Positions 1 through 9,704 of a stretch of 64,000 bases of DNA are shown one piece after another. The DNA is taken from contig NZ_JAJITC010000010.1 of assembly GCF_020881035.1 (NCBI RefSeq), positions 157,620 through 221,619 on the forward strand, written 5' to 3'. A program made the translations under genes and the position numbers. This stretch comes from Paraburkholderia translucens. Its GTDB lineage: Bacteria > Pseudomonadota > Gammaproteobacteria > Burkholderiales > Burkholderiaceae. How positions within the stretch are numbered: position 1 is the first letter of the stretch; every line of letters starts with the position of its first letter. The notes beneath the pieces were generated by a model. It saw nothing but the letters and a program-made list of their open reading frames with translations, did not search any database and was not told where the DNA came from.

Positions 1-3000
1 ATGTGGATCGTCAACGTAGCGCTTAAGCGGCCATACACGTTCATCGTGATGGCGATTCTGATCGTACTGGCGACGCCCTTCGTGCTGCTCACCACGCCCG
101 TCGACGTGCTGCCGGAAATCAACATTCCGGTCGTCAGCATCATCTGGACGTATACGGGGCTGTCGGCCGAGGACATGGCCAACCGCATCACCTCGGTCAA
201 CGAGCGCAGTCTGACCACGACGGTCAACGACATCGAGCACATCGAATCGCAATCGCTGCCCGGCATCGCGATCCTGAAAGTGTTCCTGCAGCCGAATGCG
301 AACATTCAGACGGCGATCGCGCAGACGGTCGCCATCGAGCAGGCGCAGTTGAAGCAGATGCCGCCGGGCGCCACCGCGCCGCTGGTGATCAGCTACTCGG
401 CCTCCAGTATTCCGGTGATCCAGCTTGGCCTGTCGAGTCCGAAACTCTCCGAGCAGGATCTGAACGACACCGCGCTGAATTTCCTGCGTCCGCAGCTCGT
501 GACGATTCCCGGCGCCGCCGTGCCGTATCCGTATGGCGGAAAATCGCGGCTGATCTCGGTGGACCTCGACACGAGCGCGCTGCTCGCCAAAGGCCTCACG
601 CCTGCCGACGTGGTCAACGCGTTCAACGCGCAAAACCTGATCTTGCCCACCGGCACGGCGAAGATCGGACCGAAGGAATACACGGTCGACATGAACGGCT
701 CGCCACCGACGCTGGAGGGCCTCAACGACATTCCGGTGCGCACCGTCAACGGCGCGACGACCTATCTGCGCGAAGTCGCGCACGTGCGCGACGGATTCTC
801 GCCGCAGACCAACATCGTGCGGCAGAACGGCCATCGCGGCGTGCTGATATCGGTGCTGAAGAACGGCAACGCCTCGACGCTGTCGATCGTCGACACGTTG
901 AAAGGCATCTTGCCGACGGCCCGCGCGGCGCTGCCCCCGGATCTGCAGATCACCGCGCTGTTCGACCAGTCGGTGTTCGTGAAGTCGGCGGTGCAGGGCG
1001 TGGTGCGCGAAGCGCTGGTGGCCGCCGCGCTAACCGCCGCGATGATCCTGCTTTTTCTCGGCAACTGGCGCAGCACCTGCATCATCGCGATTTCGATTCC
1101 GCTGTCCATTCTGTCGTCGCTGATCGTGCTGCACGCGCTCGGACAGACCATCAACATCATGACGTTGGGCGGCCTCGCGCTCGCAGTCGGAATTCTGGTC
1201 GACGACGCGACGGTGACGATCGAGAACATCGAGCGGCACTTGCACATGGGCACGAATCTGCACGATGCGATTCTCGACGGCGCCGGCGAAATCGCGGTGC
1301 CGGCGCTCGTCTCGACGTTGTGCATCTGTATCGTGTTCGTGCCGATGTTCTTTCTGACCGGCGTCGCGCGCTATCTGTTCGTGCCGCTCGCGGAGGCGGT
1401 CGTGTTCGCGATGCTCGCGTCGTACGTCCTGTCGCGCACGCTCGTGCCGACGCTCGCAATGCTGCTGATGGGCCACGCGCACAAACCTAAGGCGGGCACG
1501 AAGCCGAATCTGTTCATGCGTCTGTATCACCGTTTCGACGCCGGCTTCGAGCGCATGCGCGCGACTTACATCATGATCCTGAGCAACCTGCTCGTGCGCC
1601 GCAAGATGTTCGGCGGTCTGTTTCTCGGTTTCTGCGTGCTGTCGATGGGCCTGTTCTTCGTGCTCGGCGAAGACTTCTTCCCACGCGTCGACGCGGGCGA
1701 TATCCGCTTGCACATGCGTGCGCCGACCGGCACGCGCATCGAGGAAACCGCGCGGCTTGCCGATGAGGTCGAAAAGGTGATCCGCGAAGTCGTGCCGCCA
1801 CGGGAACTGGGCACGATTCTCGATAACCTCGGCGTGCCGTACAGCGGCATCAACCTGTCGTACAGCAACGCGGGCACGATGGGCACGCTCGACGGCGAGA
1901 TCCAGATCGCGCTGAACGAAGGCCACAAGCCGTCGCAGATTTACATGGACAAACTGCGCGCGATCCTCCCGCAGCGCTTTCCGGGCGTCGAGTTTTTCTT
2001 CCAGCCGGCCGACATCGTCACGCAGATCCTGAACTTCGGCCTGCCCGCAGCGGTGGACGTGCAGATTGCCGGCGCCAATCAGCAGGGCAACCTCGACGTT
2101 GCGCGCAAGCTGCTCAAGCAGGTGCGGCTGATTCCCGGCACCGTCGACACGCACGTCCAGCAGAAGCTCGACGAACCGGTGATCGATCTGCACATGGATC
2201 GCACGCGCCTGCAACAACTGAACCTGACCGCGAACGACGTCGCGCAGAACGTGCTCGTTTCGCTCTCGGGCAGCTCGCAGACGTCGCCGGGTTTCTGGAT
2301 CAACAATCGCAACGGCGTCGAATACCGGGTGGCGGTGCAGACGCCGCAGTATCAGGTGTCGTCGATCGACGAGCTGTTGCGCACGCCGGTGTCGAGCTCG
2401 ATGAGCGGCCCGACGCAACTGCTCGGCAACCTCGTGCAGGTCTCGGCGCAGAGCCAGTTCGCGGAAGTCACGCATTACAACATCCGTCCGGTGATCGATC
2501 TCTACGTGAGCGTCGAGAAGCGCGATCTCGGCAGCGTCGCGAACGAGGTCGACAGGATCGTCGACCAGGTGCGCGCCTCGCTGCCGCGCGGCAGCACGAT
2601 CACCGTGCGCGGCCAGGTACAGACGATGCGCAGTTCGTTTTTCGGGCTCGGCATTGGTGTCGCCATGGCGATCGTGCTCGTGTATCTGCTGATCGTCGTG
2701 AACTTCCAGTCGTGGATCGATCCGCTGATCATCGTCAGCGCATTGCCGGCGGCGCTCGCGGGCATCATGTGGATGCTGTTCCTCACCGGCACCCATCTGA
2801 GCGTGCCGGCGCTGACGGGAGCCATCATGACGATGGGCGTCGCGACCGCGAACAGCATTCTGATGATCGCGTTCGCGCGCCAGCGGCTCGCGGCCGGCAC
2901 GCCGCCGCTCACGGCCGCGCTCGAAGCGGGCGCAAGCCGGATCCGCCCGGTGCTGATGACCGCGTTCGCAATGATCATCGGCATGATTCCGATGGCGCTC

Positions 3001-3285
3001 GGTCTCGGCGAAGGCGCCGAGCAGAATGCGCCGCTTGGCCGCGCGGTGATCGGCGGGTTGCTGTTCGCGACCGTATCGACGCTGTTCTTCGTGCCGCTCG
3101 TATTCGCGGGGATTCATTCGTGGCTCGCGCGCCGTCGCAAGAACGGCAGTGGCAATGGCGGCGGCAATGACGGCGGTAACGGCGGTGGTAACGGCGGCGG
3201 CGACGGTGGTGGACACGGCGGTGTACCCGGCGGCCAGAGCGGCAGCCCCGCGCCGGAACCCCGCAGTGCGGCGACGACCGCGTAA
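1..3285 (+). CDS. RND-family efflux pump, inner-membrane permease
   Basis: Proton-driven RND permease of the AcrB/HAE type, the energised part of a tripartite exporter in the inner membrane. The N-terminus (MWIVNVALKRPYTFIVMAIL) is a typical family start with TM1, so the gene appears complete although base 1 of the window is its first codon. The TM4 proton-relay pair is seen as VDD at residues 400-402. At the TM10 position where AcrB has its essential lysine, the sequence reads MGVATANSIL (residues 945-954), so that lysine is absent. About 30 residues rich in Gly, Asn and Asp with one His (about 1050-1077) form an unusual C-terminal tail, making the protein longer (1094 aa) than the usual 1030-1060. 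The fusion protein and outer-membrane gene follow at once. Substrate unknown; the adjacent kinase suggests metal or envelope stress. Confidence 0.93.
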   Translation: MWIVNVALKRPYTFIVMAILIVLATPFVLLTTPVDVLPEINIPVVSIIWTYTGLSAEDMANRITSVNERSLTTTVNDIEHIESQSLPGIAILKVFLQPNANIQTAIAQTVAIEQAQLKQMPPGATAPLVISYSASSIPVIQLGLSSPKLSEQDLNDTALNFLRPQLVTIPGAAVPYPYGGKSRLISVDLDTSALLAKGLTPADVVNAFNAQNLILPTGTAKIGPKEYTVDMNGSPPTLEGLNDIPVRTVNGATTYLREVAHVRDGFSPQTNIVRQNGHRGVLISVLKNGNASTLSIVDTLKGILPTARAALPPDLQITALFDQSVFVKSAVQGVVREALVAAALTAAMILLFLGNWRSTCIIAISIPLSILSSLIVLHALGQTINIMTLGGLALAVGILVDDATVTIENIERHLHMGTNLHDAILDGAGEIAVPALVSTLCICIVFVPMFFLTGVARYLFVPLAEAVVFAMLASYVLSRTLVPTLAMLLMGHAHKPKAGTKPNLFMRLYHRFDAGFERMRATYIMILSNLLVRRKMFGGLFLGFCVLSMGLFFVLGEDFFPRVDAGDIRLHMRAPTGTRIEETARLADEVEKVIREVVPPRELGTILDNLGVPYSGINLSYSNAGTMGTLDGEIQIALNEGHKPSQIYMDKLRAILPQRFPGVEFFFQPADIVTQILNFGLPAAVDVQIAGANQQGNLDVARKLLKQVRLIPGTVDTHVQQKLDEPVIDLHMDRTRLQQLNLTANDVAQNVLVSLSGSSQTSPGFWINNRNGVEYRVAVQTPQYQVSSIDELLRTPVSSSMSGPTQLLGNLVQVSAQSQFAEVTHYNIRPVIDLYVSVEKRDLGSVANEVDRIVDQVRASLPRGSTITVRGQVQTMRSSFFGLGIGVAMAIVLVYLLIVVNFQSWIDPLIIVSALPAALAGIMWMLFLTGTHLSVPALTGAIMTMGVATANSILMIAFARQRLAAGTPPLTAALEAGASRIRPVLMTAFAMIIGMIPMALGLGEGAEQNAPLGRAVIGGLLFATVSTLFFVPLVFAGIHSWLARRRKNGSGNGGGNDGGNGGGNGGGDGGGHGGVPGGQSGSPAPEPRSAATTA

Positions 3286-3308
3286 AAGTTAAACGATGGT
3301 TGACTGAG

Positions 3309-4535
3309 ATGACCGAAAAAACTCATGCATCGCTAGCGATCCCCACGCGGGAAACCGAAGAGGGAGAGCACCTGCTGCCGCCGCGCCAGCGCGAATGGAA
3401 GCGCGCGAAGATCGCGATTCTGATCGTGTTGGTGCTGCTCGTGATAGGCACGCTGCGTACCGTGATCGCGAACGTGATGCAAAACCGCGAGGTCGCGGCG
3501 GCCGCGCAACAGAACGCCATCCAGTACGTGAACGTCGTCACGCCGACGCCGACCGACGGCGGCGGCAACACGCTGCTGCCGGGCACCTTGCGCGGCTATG
3601 TCGAGTCGCCGATCTATGCGCGCGCGACCGGTTATCTGCTGCACTGGCACGCCGATATCGGCGCGCACGTGAAGCAGGGGCAGTTGCTCGCCGAACTGGA
3701 TACGCCGGAAATCGACCAGGAACTCGCGCAGGCGCTCGCACAGCGTCAGCAGATCAATTCGAGCCTCGCGCTCGCGAAGAGCTCGCTGGAACGCTGGCAG
3801 CAATTGCGCCAGCGCGATGCGGTGTCTCAACAGGAGTTGGACGAACGGCAAAGCACGTACACGCAGGACCTCGCGAATCTCGCGGCCGCCGATGCGAACG
3901 TCAAGCGTCTTCAGCAGCTCGAATCGTTCAAGCGCATCGTCGCGCCGTTTACCGGCGTGGTCACGCAGCGCAATGTCGACGTCGGCGATCTGATCGACGC
4001 AGGCAGCGGCACGAGCCGGGCCCTTTTCGCACTCGCGCAGTCGGACCCGTTGCGCGTCTACGTGCAGTTGCCGCAGGCGTATGCGCAGAACGTCGCGGTT
4101 GGGCAGAAGGTCGTGGTTACCCAGGCCGAGCTGCCGGGCCAGCAGTTCAACGGCACGATCACGCACATTTCCGGCGCGATCGACGTGCCGACCCGTTCAT
4201 TGCAGATCGAAGTGACGCTGCCGAATCCCGACGACAGGCTGCGCCCCGGCGCCTATGTGCAGGTCGCCGTGCCGGCCACCGCGCAGGCGCGCCTCACGGT
4301 GCCCGGCAACGCGCTGCTGTTTCGCGCGGAGGGTCCGCGTCTCGCGGTCGTCGATGCGAAGGGTAATGTGAGCCTGCACAAGATCGTGATCGCGCACGAC
4401 CTCGGCCAGCAGCTCGAAATCGAGAGCGGTATCACGCCGAGCGATCGCATCATCATCAACCCGAGCGATTCGATCGCCGATGGCGATCACGTGCAGGTGC
4501 AGCCGTTGCAGAAGAGCGGCAAGGGGGCGTCGTGA
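3309..4535 (+). CDS. RND efflux membrane fusion protein (HlyD/AcrA type)
   Basis: Periplasmic adaptor linking the RND pump to the outer-membrane channel. A cytoplasmic N-terminus precedes one membrane segment (about residues 32-52). A lipoyl half-motif, an alpha-hairpin (about residues 125-205), the second lipoyl half (FKRIVAPFTGVVTQRNVDVG) and beta-barrel domains follow. ATG at 3309 is preferred; an in-frame TTG lies at 3300, and no strong ribosome-binding site favours either. The stop overlaps the next gene's GTG start, so the two are probably translationally coupled. The order pump then adaptor is the reverse of the common AcrA-AcrB arrangement. Confidence 0.9.
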   Translation: MTEKTHASLAIPTRETEEGEHLLPPRQREWKRAKIAILIVLVLLVIGTLRTVIANVMQNREVAAAAQQNAIQYVNVVTPTPTDGGGNTLLPGTLRGYVESPIYARATGYLLHWHADIGAHVKQGQLLAELDTPEIDQELAQALAQRQQINSSLALAKSSLERWQQLRQRDAVSQQELDERQSTYTQDLANLAAADANVKRLQQLESFKRIVAPFTGVVTQRNVDVGDLIDAGSGTSRALFALAQSDPLRVYVQLPQAYAQNVAVGQKVVVTQAELPGQQFNGTITHISGAIDVPTRSLQIEVTLPNPDDRLRPGAYVQVAVPATAQARLTVPGNALLFRAEGPRLAVVDAKGNVSLHKIVIAHDLGQQLEIESGITPSDRIIINPSDSIADGDHVQVQPLQKSGKGAS

Positions 4536-6055
4536 GGTTCGCGGCTTTACGCCAGGCGCGCACGCGCGGCACCGCATTCACCGCGTTGACCGCCTTCGCC
4601 GGGGCGGCGCTGCTCGCAGCCTGCACGGTCGGCCCGGACTATCGGCGGCCGCAGGCCGATGTCCCACCGCAATGGCACACCGATTCGTTCTGGCACGTCG
4701 CCGCGCCATCGCATGCGCCGATCGCGCCGGACTGGTGGGCCGGCTTCGCCGACCCGACGCTGGCGATGCTCGAAACCCAGGCGCTCGCGCAGAACCAGAC
4801 GCTTGCCGCCGCAAGCGCGCACTACGAGCAGGCGAAGGCGACGCTCGCGAACGCCAGCGCGCAGCGCGTGCCCGAAGTCGATTTCACCGCTCAGGCCTCG
4901 CGCTTCCGTATATCGCACGACCGGCCGCTGACGAACTACGCGACGCCGACCGAATCGACCGTGCAGAACAATATCCAGCTCGGCCCGACGATCAGCTACG
5001 ACACCGATCTGTTCGGCCGCATTCGTCGGCAGGTGGAGGGCGCGCAGGCGTCGGCCGAGCAGTCGGCGGACGATCTCGCGAACGCGCGGCTCGTGCTGAC
5101 GACCGACCTCGCGACTGACTATTTCTCGTTGCGTGAGCTCGACAACGAGATCGACGTGCTGAACCAGTCGGTGAAGCTGCAGCAGAAAGCGCTCGATTAC
5201 GTGAACGCCGAGCACGATCTCGGTTCGGTATCGGGCCTCGACGTGCTCCAGCAGAAATCGCAGCTCGATGCGACGCGCGTGCAGGCGCAACTGCTGCTCA
5301 ATCAGCGCGCGCAGTTCGAGCATGCGATCGCCGCGCTGGTCGGGGTGCCGGCCCCGCAGTTCGCGATCGAGCCCAAGGTGCTCGATATCAGGCCGCCGAC
5401 GGTGCCGCTCGGCGTGCCGAGCGATGTGTTGCAGCGGCGGCCCGACGTCGCGTCGGCCGAACGCGCGATGGCGGCCGCCAACGCGCAGATCGGCGTGGCC
5501 AAGGCGGCGTTCTTCCCGAGCCTCACGCTGACGCCGGGCATCGGCTGGGAGAGCACCGAGTTCGCCAATCTGCTGAGCGCGCCGACGCTGATGTGGACGC
5601 TCGGCGCGGCGGTCGGTCAGGTGATCTTCGACGGTGGGCGGCGCGCGGCCAACGTGAAGTTCGCGAGCGAGGGCTATCAGGCGACCGAGGCGAATTATCG
5701 GCAAACGGTGCTGACCGCGTTCCAGCAGGTGCAGGACGGCATCACCGGATTGTCGGTGCTCGACGGCGCGGCGAAGCAGTCGCGCGAGGCGGTCGAGGAC
5801 GCGCAGCGGCTGCTGTCGCTGGCGAACGATCGCTATTCGGGCGGCCTCGTCGCGTATCTGAACGTGATCGATGCGCAGGAGTCGCTGCTGACGAGCGAGC
5901 GGACCGACGTGCAGATTCACGGTCAGCAGTTGACGCTGTCGGTGGCGCTCGTGAAGGCGCTCGGCGGCGGTTGGGATGGCGGCGCGCAAGGTGGTGCGAT
6001 GGCGGCGAACGAGGCTAACGCGCAGCAGATGGAGACGCCGGCCCCTGCACGCTGA
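4532..6055 (+). CDS. RND efflux outer-membrane lipoprotein (NodT/OprM family)
   Basis: Outer-membrane channel of the tripartite pump. The signal peptide ends in a lipobox, LLAAC with Cys31, followed by TVGPDYRRP, the hallmark start of mature NodT/OprM proteins. Two OEP repeats follow and the length (507 aa) is normal. The GTG start overlaps the preceding stop (GTGA), which decides the start. It completes the operon; the response regulator gene begins 90 bp later on the same strand and may be co-regulated. Confidence 0.92.
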   Translation: MRFAALRQARTRGTAFTALTAFAGAALLAACTVGPDYRRPQADVPPQWHTDSFWHVAAPSHAPIAPDWWAGFADPTLAMLETQALAQNQTLAAASAHYEQAKATLANASAQRVPEVDFTAQASRFRISHDRPLTNYATPTESTVQNNIQLGPTISYDTDLFGRIRRQVEGAQASAEQSADDLANARLVLTTDLATDYFSLRELDNEIDVLNQSVKLQQKALDYVNAEHDLGSVSGLDVLQQKSQLDATRVQAQLLLNQRAQFEHAIAALVGVPAPQFAIEPKVLDIRPPTVPLGVPSDVLQRRPDVASAERAMAAANAQIGVAKAAFFPSLTLTPGIGWESTEFANLLSAPTLMWTLGAAVGQVIFDGGRRAANVKFASEGYQATEANYRQTVLTAFQQVQDGITGLSVLDGAAKQSREAVEDAQRLLSLANDRYSGGLVAYLNVIDAQESLLTSERTDVQIHGQQLTLSVALVKALGGGWDGGAQGGAMAANEANAQQMETPAPAR

Positions 6056-6117
6056 AGCGCCCGCCGAGCTTCCATGCCGATACAGTGGAAACGGCATGAA
6101 TAATTGGGGGCCTTTCG

Positions 6118-6123
6118 TATAAT
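6118..6123 (+). promoter_or_regulatory. Candidate -10 box upstream of the response regulator
   Basis: A perfect TATAAT hexamer stands in otherwise GC-rich sequence 23 bp before the regulator's ATG. No convincing TTGACA-like -35 box lies 16-18 bp upstream, as expected for a promoter that depends on an activator. This would fit autoregulation by the two-component system, which is inference. A GGGAG ribosome-binding site follows at about 6136-6140. Confidence 0.4.
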
Positions 6124-6145
6124 GCCCAGTGGACAGGGAGCATGC

Positions 6146-6832
6146 ATGAAATTGCTGATCGTTGAAGACGAGCATAAGGTAGTGGACTACCTGCGCTCCG
6201 GTTTGACAGAGCAGGGCTGGGTCGTCGACGTCGCGCTCGACGGCGAGGAAGGCATGCATCTGGCCACCGAATTCGACTACGACGTGATCGTCCTCGACGT
6301 GATGCTGCCCAAGCGCGACGGCTTCAGCGTGCTCAAGGCGCTGCGCATGCGCAAATCGACGCCGGTCATCATGCTCACCGCGCGCGATCACGTGAACGAC
6401 CGCGTGCGCGGCCTGCGCGAAGGCGCCGACGACTACCTGACCAAACCGTTTTCGTTCCTCGAACTCGTCGAGCGTCTGCATGCGCTCGCGCGCCGCACGC
6501 GTTCGCAGGAGTCCACGCTGATTTCCGTCGGCGATCTGTTCGTCGATCTGATCGGCCGCCGCGCGACGCGCGACGGCGTGCGCCTCGACCTCACCGCGAA
6601 AGAGTTTCAGCTACTGAGCGTGCTTGCGCGCCGTCAGGGCGATATTCTGTCGAAGACCGCGATTACCGAGCTCGTGTGGGACGTCAATTTCGACAGCCAC
6701 ACGAACGTCGTCGAAACCGCCATCAAGCGGCTGCGCGCGAAGCTCGACGGTCCGTTCCCGTCGAAGCTGCTGCATACCGTGCGCGGCATGGGCTACGTGC
6801 TCGAAGTGCGCGAAGAGGCTGAGTCATCATGA
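6146..6832 (+). CDS. OmpR-family response regulator (CusR/IrlR-like)
   Basis: DNA-binding response regulator with an N-terminal receiver (acidic pair E7-D8, phospho-acceptor D51 in VIVLDVMLPKRDG, conserved Lys in DDYLTKPFSF) and a C-terminal winged helix (about residues 125-225) ending RGMGYVLE. The ATG at 6146 has a good GGGAG site and begins with the conserved MKLLIVEDE; an upstream in-frame TTG at 6104 is rejected. It overlaps the kinase gene by 4 bp (ATGA). Similarity to CusR/IrlR-type heavy-metal regulators is by pattern only. The likely target is the adjacent RND operon (inference). Confidence 0.92.
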   Translation: MKLLIVEDEHKVVDYLRSGLTEQGWVVDVALDGEEGMHLATEFDYDVIVLDVMLPKRDGFSVLKALRMRKSTPVIMLTARDHVNDRVRGLREGADDYLTKPFSFLELVERLHALARRTRSQESTLISVGDLFVDLIGRRATRDGVRLDLTAKEFQLLSVLARRQGDILSKTAITELVWDVNFDSHTNVVETAIKRLRAKLDGPFPSKLLHTVRGMGYVLEVREEAESS

Positions 6833-8307
6833 ACCGCTCCATTGCGCGCCGGCTTGCGTCGATGTTCGCGCTGGTCGCACTGTTCGTGTTTACGCTCGTC
6901 GGCACGGGGCTTTTTCTGGTGCTGCGCACACAGCTCGAACATCATCTGCGCGAGTCGCTCGACGATCGCACGCAGATTGCGCGCATCATCGTCTATCACG
7001 CGGTGAATCCCGACAAATGGCGCATGGCCCGCGAAAAGCTCACCGACATGACGCCGCACGACGGCAGCACCGTCTACTCGGTGACGAGCGCGGACCCGCG
7101 CTATCACTTCGGCACGCCGGTGCAGGGCACCGTCAAAGACAGCTGGTCCGGCGGCTACGCGCGCATCGCGCCGACGGACGGCGGCCCCGACATGCTGACC
7201 TCGACGGTGACATTGCCGGCCAATGCCGGGCGGCCGGAGGTGCAGTTGCAGGTCGCGTCGAGCTATTCGCCGAACCTGCGCACGATGCGCGTGTTCGGCT
7301 CGGCGCTCGCGGCGCTGTCCGCGCTCGGCAGTCTCGCGGTGCTGCTGCTCAGCTACTCCGTCACGCGCATCGGCCTCGCACCGCTCACGCGTCTGACGCG
7401 CGACGCGTCGGCGGTCAGTCCGAACAATCGCTCGCAGCGCCTGAACACCGCGTCACTGCCGCTCGAACTGAACGATCTCGCCAACTCGTTCAACGGCGCG
7501 CTGGAACGGCTCGACGGCGCCTACTGCCGCCTCGAATCGTTCAACGCGGACGTCGCGCATGAACTGCGCACACCGGTCACGATCCTGATCGGGCAGACCG
7601 AGGTCGCGCTCACGCGCAACCGCTCGGTCGATGATCTGCGCCACACGCTGCAATCGAATCTCGAAGAATTCGAGCGGATGCGCACGATCATCAACGACAT
7701 GCTGTTTCTCGCGCGCGCCGATCAGGGCGAACGCGCGACCGGGCTCGTCGAGGTGTCGCTCGCGGCGGAAGTCGCGCATACGCTGGAGTTTCTGGAAATT
7801 CCGCTCGAAGAGGCGCGCGTGCATGCGCGGTTGCAGGGCGACGCGCTCGCACGCGTGAACCGGTCGCTGTTTGGCCGCGCGTGCGCGAACCTGCTGATGA
7901 ACGCGATCCAGCATTGCGAGCCGGGCGCGTCGATCAGCGTGACGATCGCGCGCGGGGAAGGCGCGATGCGTGACCAGGTGCGCATTGCCGTGGCGAATCC
8001 TGGCGAGCCGATCGCGCCGGACGTCCTCGAGCATCTGTTCGACCGCTTCTATCGCGCAGAGGTCTCGCGCACCAACAGCCGCGAAAACCACGGGCTCGGA
8101 CTCGCGATCGTGAAGGCGATCGCGGAGATGCATCGCGGCACCGTATCCGCGCACAGTGCGAACGGCGTCAACACCTTCTCGTTTTCGGTGGCGGTATCGG
8201 CGATGTCCACCGCGGGCAACGTGCCGGCCACGCGTGCGAATGCGAATGCGGCTGGCGTCGCCGGCGATCCCGCTTACTCGTCGCTCGCGAAAGGCAAGTC
8301 GGCCTGA
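6829..8307 (+). CDS. Sensor histidine kinase, heavy-metal (CusS/IrlS) type
   Basis: Membrane kinase partnering the regulator just upstream. TM1 is near residues 9-31, followed by a periplasmic sensor of about 120 residues, TM2 near 160-180, and HAMP. The HisKA H-box has H244 in VAHELRTPVT. HATPase_c shows NLLMNAIQH and a G-box HGLGLAIVK. The length (492 aa) is typical of the CusS-like family. The last 34 bp overlap the 3' end of dinB on the other strand. The sensed signal cannot be read from sequence. Confidence 0.91.
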   Translation: MNRSIARRLASMFALVALFVFTLVGTGLFLVLRTQLEHHLRESLDDRTQIARIIVYHAVNPDKWRMAREKLTDMTPHDGSTVYSVTSADPRYHFGTPVQGTVKDSWSGGYARIAPTDGGPDMLTSTVTLPANAGRPEVQLQVASSYSPNLRTMRVFGSALAALSALGSLAVLLLSYSVTRIGLAPLTRLTRDASAVSPNNRSQRLNTASLPLELNDLANSFNGALERLDGAYCRLESFNADVAHELRTPVTILIGQTEVALTRNRSVDDLRHTLQSNLEEFERMRTIINDMLFLARADQGERATGLVEVSLAAEVAHTLEFLEIPLEEARVHARLQGDALARVNRSLFGRACANLLMNAIQHCEPGASISVTIARGEGAMRDQVRIAVANPGEPIAPDVLEHLFDRFYRAEVSRTNSRENHGLGLAIVKAIAEMHRGTVSAHSANGVNTFSFSVAVSAMSTAGNVPATRANANAAGVAGDPAYSSLAKGKSA

Positions 8308-9440
8308 ACCGGCAAGCGCGGCTTTGACGCCTGTTCGCTGGCCGACGTCAGCGTGCTGATGCGCACGCCCAACAGCCGCAGCTTGCGGTTCAACTCAACG
8401 CGGCGCAAACACTCGGTCGCCGCGCGGCGGATTTCCGTTGCATCGGCAGTCGGGTCGTCGAGCGTCAGATCGCGCGTGACGGTGCGAAAATCGTCGTAGC
8501 GCAGCTTGATGCCGATCGTGCGGCCCACGTAGCCCTTGCGCGCGAGATCCTCGGCGACGCGCACGCACAGCCCCGTAAACGCACTCGATAACGCTGGCCG
8601 GTCATGACGCGGATGCAGATCGCGCTCGAACGTGGTCTCGCGGCTGATCGACTTCGGCTCCGATTCGACCACCACCGGCCGCTCGTCGTGACCTTGCGCG
8701 ACCTGCATCAGCCACGCCGAATAGCTGCGCCCGAAGTTGTCCTGCAACAGCCCGGCGTCGGCCGCAGCCAGGTCGCCCACCGTCGCGAGGCCGAGCGCGC
8801 TCAATTTTTCGGCGGCCTTCGGGCCGATGCCGTTGACCTTGCGCACGGGCAGCGGCCACACGCGCAGGGGGATGTCGGCCGGTGTGAGGATCGTCAGGCC
8901 ATCGGGCTTATCGAGTTCGGAGCCGATCTTCGCGAGCAGCTTGTTCGGCGCGACGCAGATCGAGCAGGTGAGACCGGTGGCCTCATGAACGGCTTGCTTG
9001 ATGCGTCGCCCGACGTCGGCCGCCTCGCCCGGCACGTCGGTCAGGTCGATATAGATCTCGTCGATGCCGCGATCTTCGACGCGTTCGGTGAACGTCCTGA
9101 CGGCCGCCTTGAAGAGGCGCGAGTAGTGGCGGTATGAGTCGAAGTCGGTCGGCAGCAGGATGGCGTCGGGCGCGAGCGCGGCGGCCTTCATCATGCCCAT
9201 CGCCGAAAACACGCCGAGCGCGCGCGCTTCGTAGGTCGAGGTCGTCACGACGCCGCGGCCCGCGTAATCGCGCAGCTTCGCAAAGCGTTTGCTGCCGTCT
9301 TCGAGCACCTGCGGCGCGCTGTTGCGCCCGCCGCCGATCACCACCGCGCGGCCGCGCAGTTCCGGGTAACGCAGCAGTTCGACGGACGCGTAAAACGCGT
9401 CCATGTCGAGATGCGCGATGCGGCGGGGTGACGAATTCAT
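8274..9440 (-). CDS. dinB: DNA polymerase IV (Y-family translesion polymerase)
   Basis: Error-prone Y-family polymerase that bypasses template lesions. The catalytic region begins IAHLDMDAFYASVE (first metal-binding Asp) and contains RGIDEIYIDLTD with the catalytic Asp-Glu pair. Helix-hairpin-helix (VNGIGPKAAEKL) and little-finger domains follow. The C-terminus ends QADLPFASDE, a beta-clamp-binding motif of the QxxLPF kind. At 388 aa it is somewhat longer than E. coli Pol IV (351). No LexA box was identified upstream. The clamp motif is encoded within the overlap with the kinase gene. Confidence 0.95.
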   Translation of the reverse strand: MNSSPRRIAHLDMDAFYASVELLRYPELRGRAVVIGGGRNSAPQVLEDGSKRFAKLRDYAGRGVVTTSTYEARALGVFSAMGMMKAAALAPDAILLPTDFDSYRHYSRLFKAAVRTFTERVEDRGIDEIYIDLTDVPGEAADVGRRIKQAVHEATGLTCSICVAPNKLLAKIGSELDKPDGLTILTPADIPLRVWPLPVRKVNGIGPKAAEKLSALGLATVGDLAAADAGLLQDNFGRSYSAWLMQVAQGHDERPVVVESEPKSISRETTFERDLHPRHDRPALSSAFTGLCVRVAEDLARKGYVGRTIGIKLRYDDFRTVTRDLTLDDPTADATEIRRAATECLRRVELNRKLRLLGVRISTLTSASEQASKPRLPVQADLPFASDE

Positions 9441-9704
9441 GGGGCTGAAGCGGGCGATGGCGATAAGCGGGGGCTATGACGGCGCGCGCCGCAATCGCGC
9501 CAGTCCGTAATGGTACCTTGCCGCGTGCGCTGCCGGTCGGGGCCGCCGCGGCCGATCGCGCGCGGATCGTTCAACGCGATGTTGAAAAAGCGAGTCCAGA
9601 AACTATCCTTGACTTTGACATCGGGCGCTTGCGCGCCGGGCTCATGGCGGCTCGCGACCGCGCCCGGCGGGTTGCGCCGCGATGGTTCAGCACGGGGGCG
9701 ATAG

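Noticed and set aside
1030..3216. 728-codon open frame on the minus strand inside the RND gene
   Set aside because: Its product is a monotonous Arg/His/Ala/Asp mix with no domain, the usual antisense shadow of a GC-rich gene; the plus strand encodes a clear RND permease.
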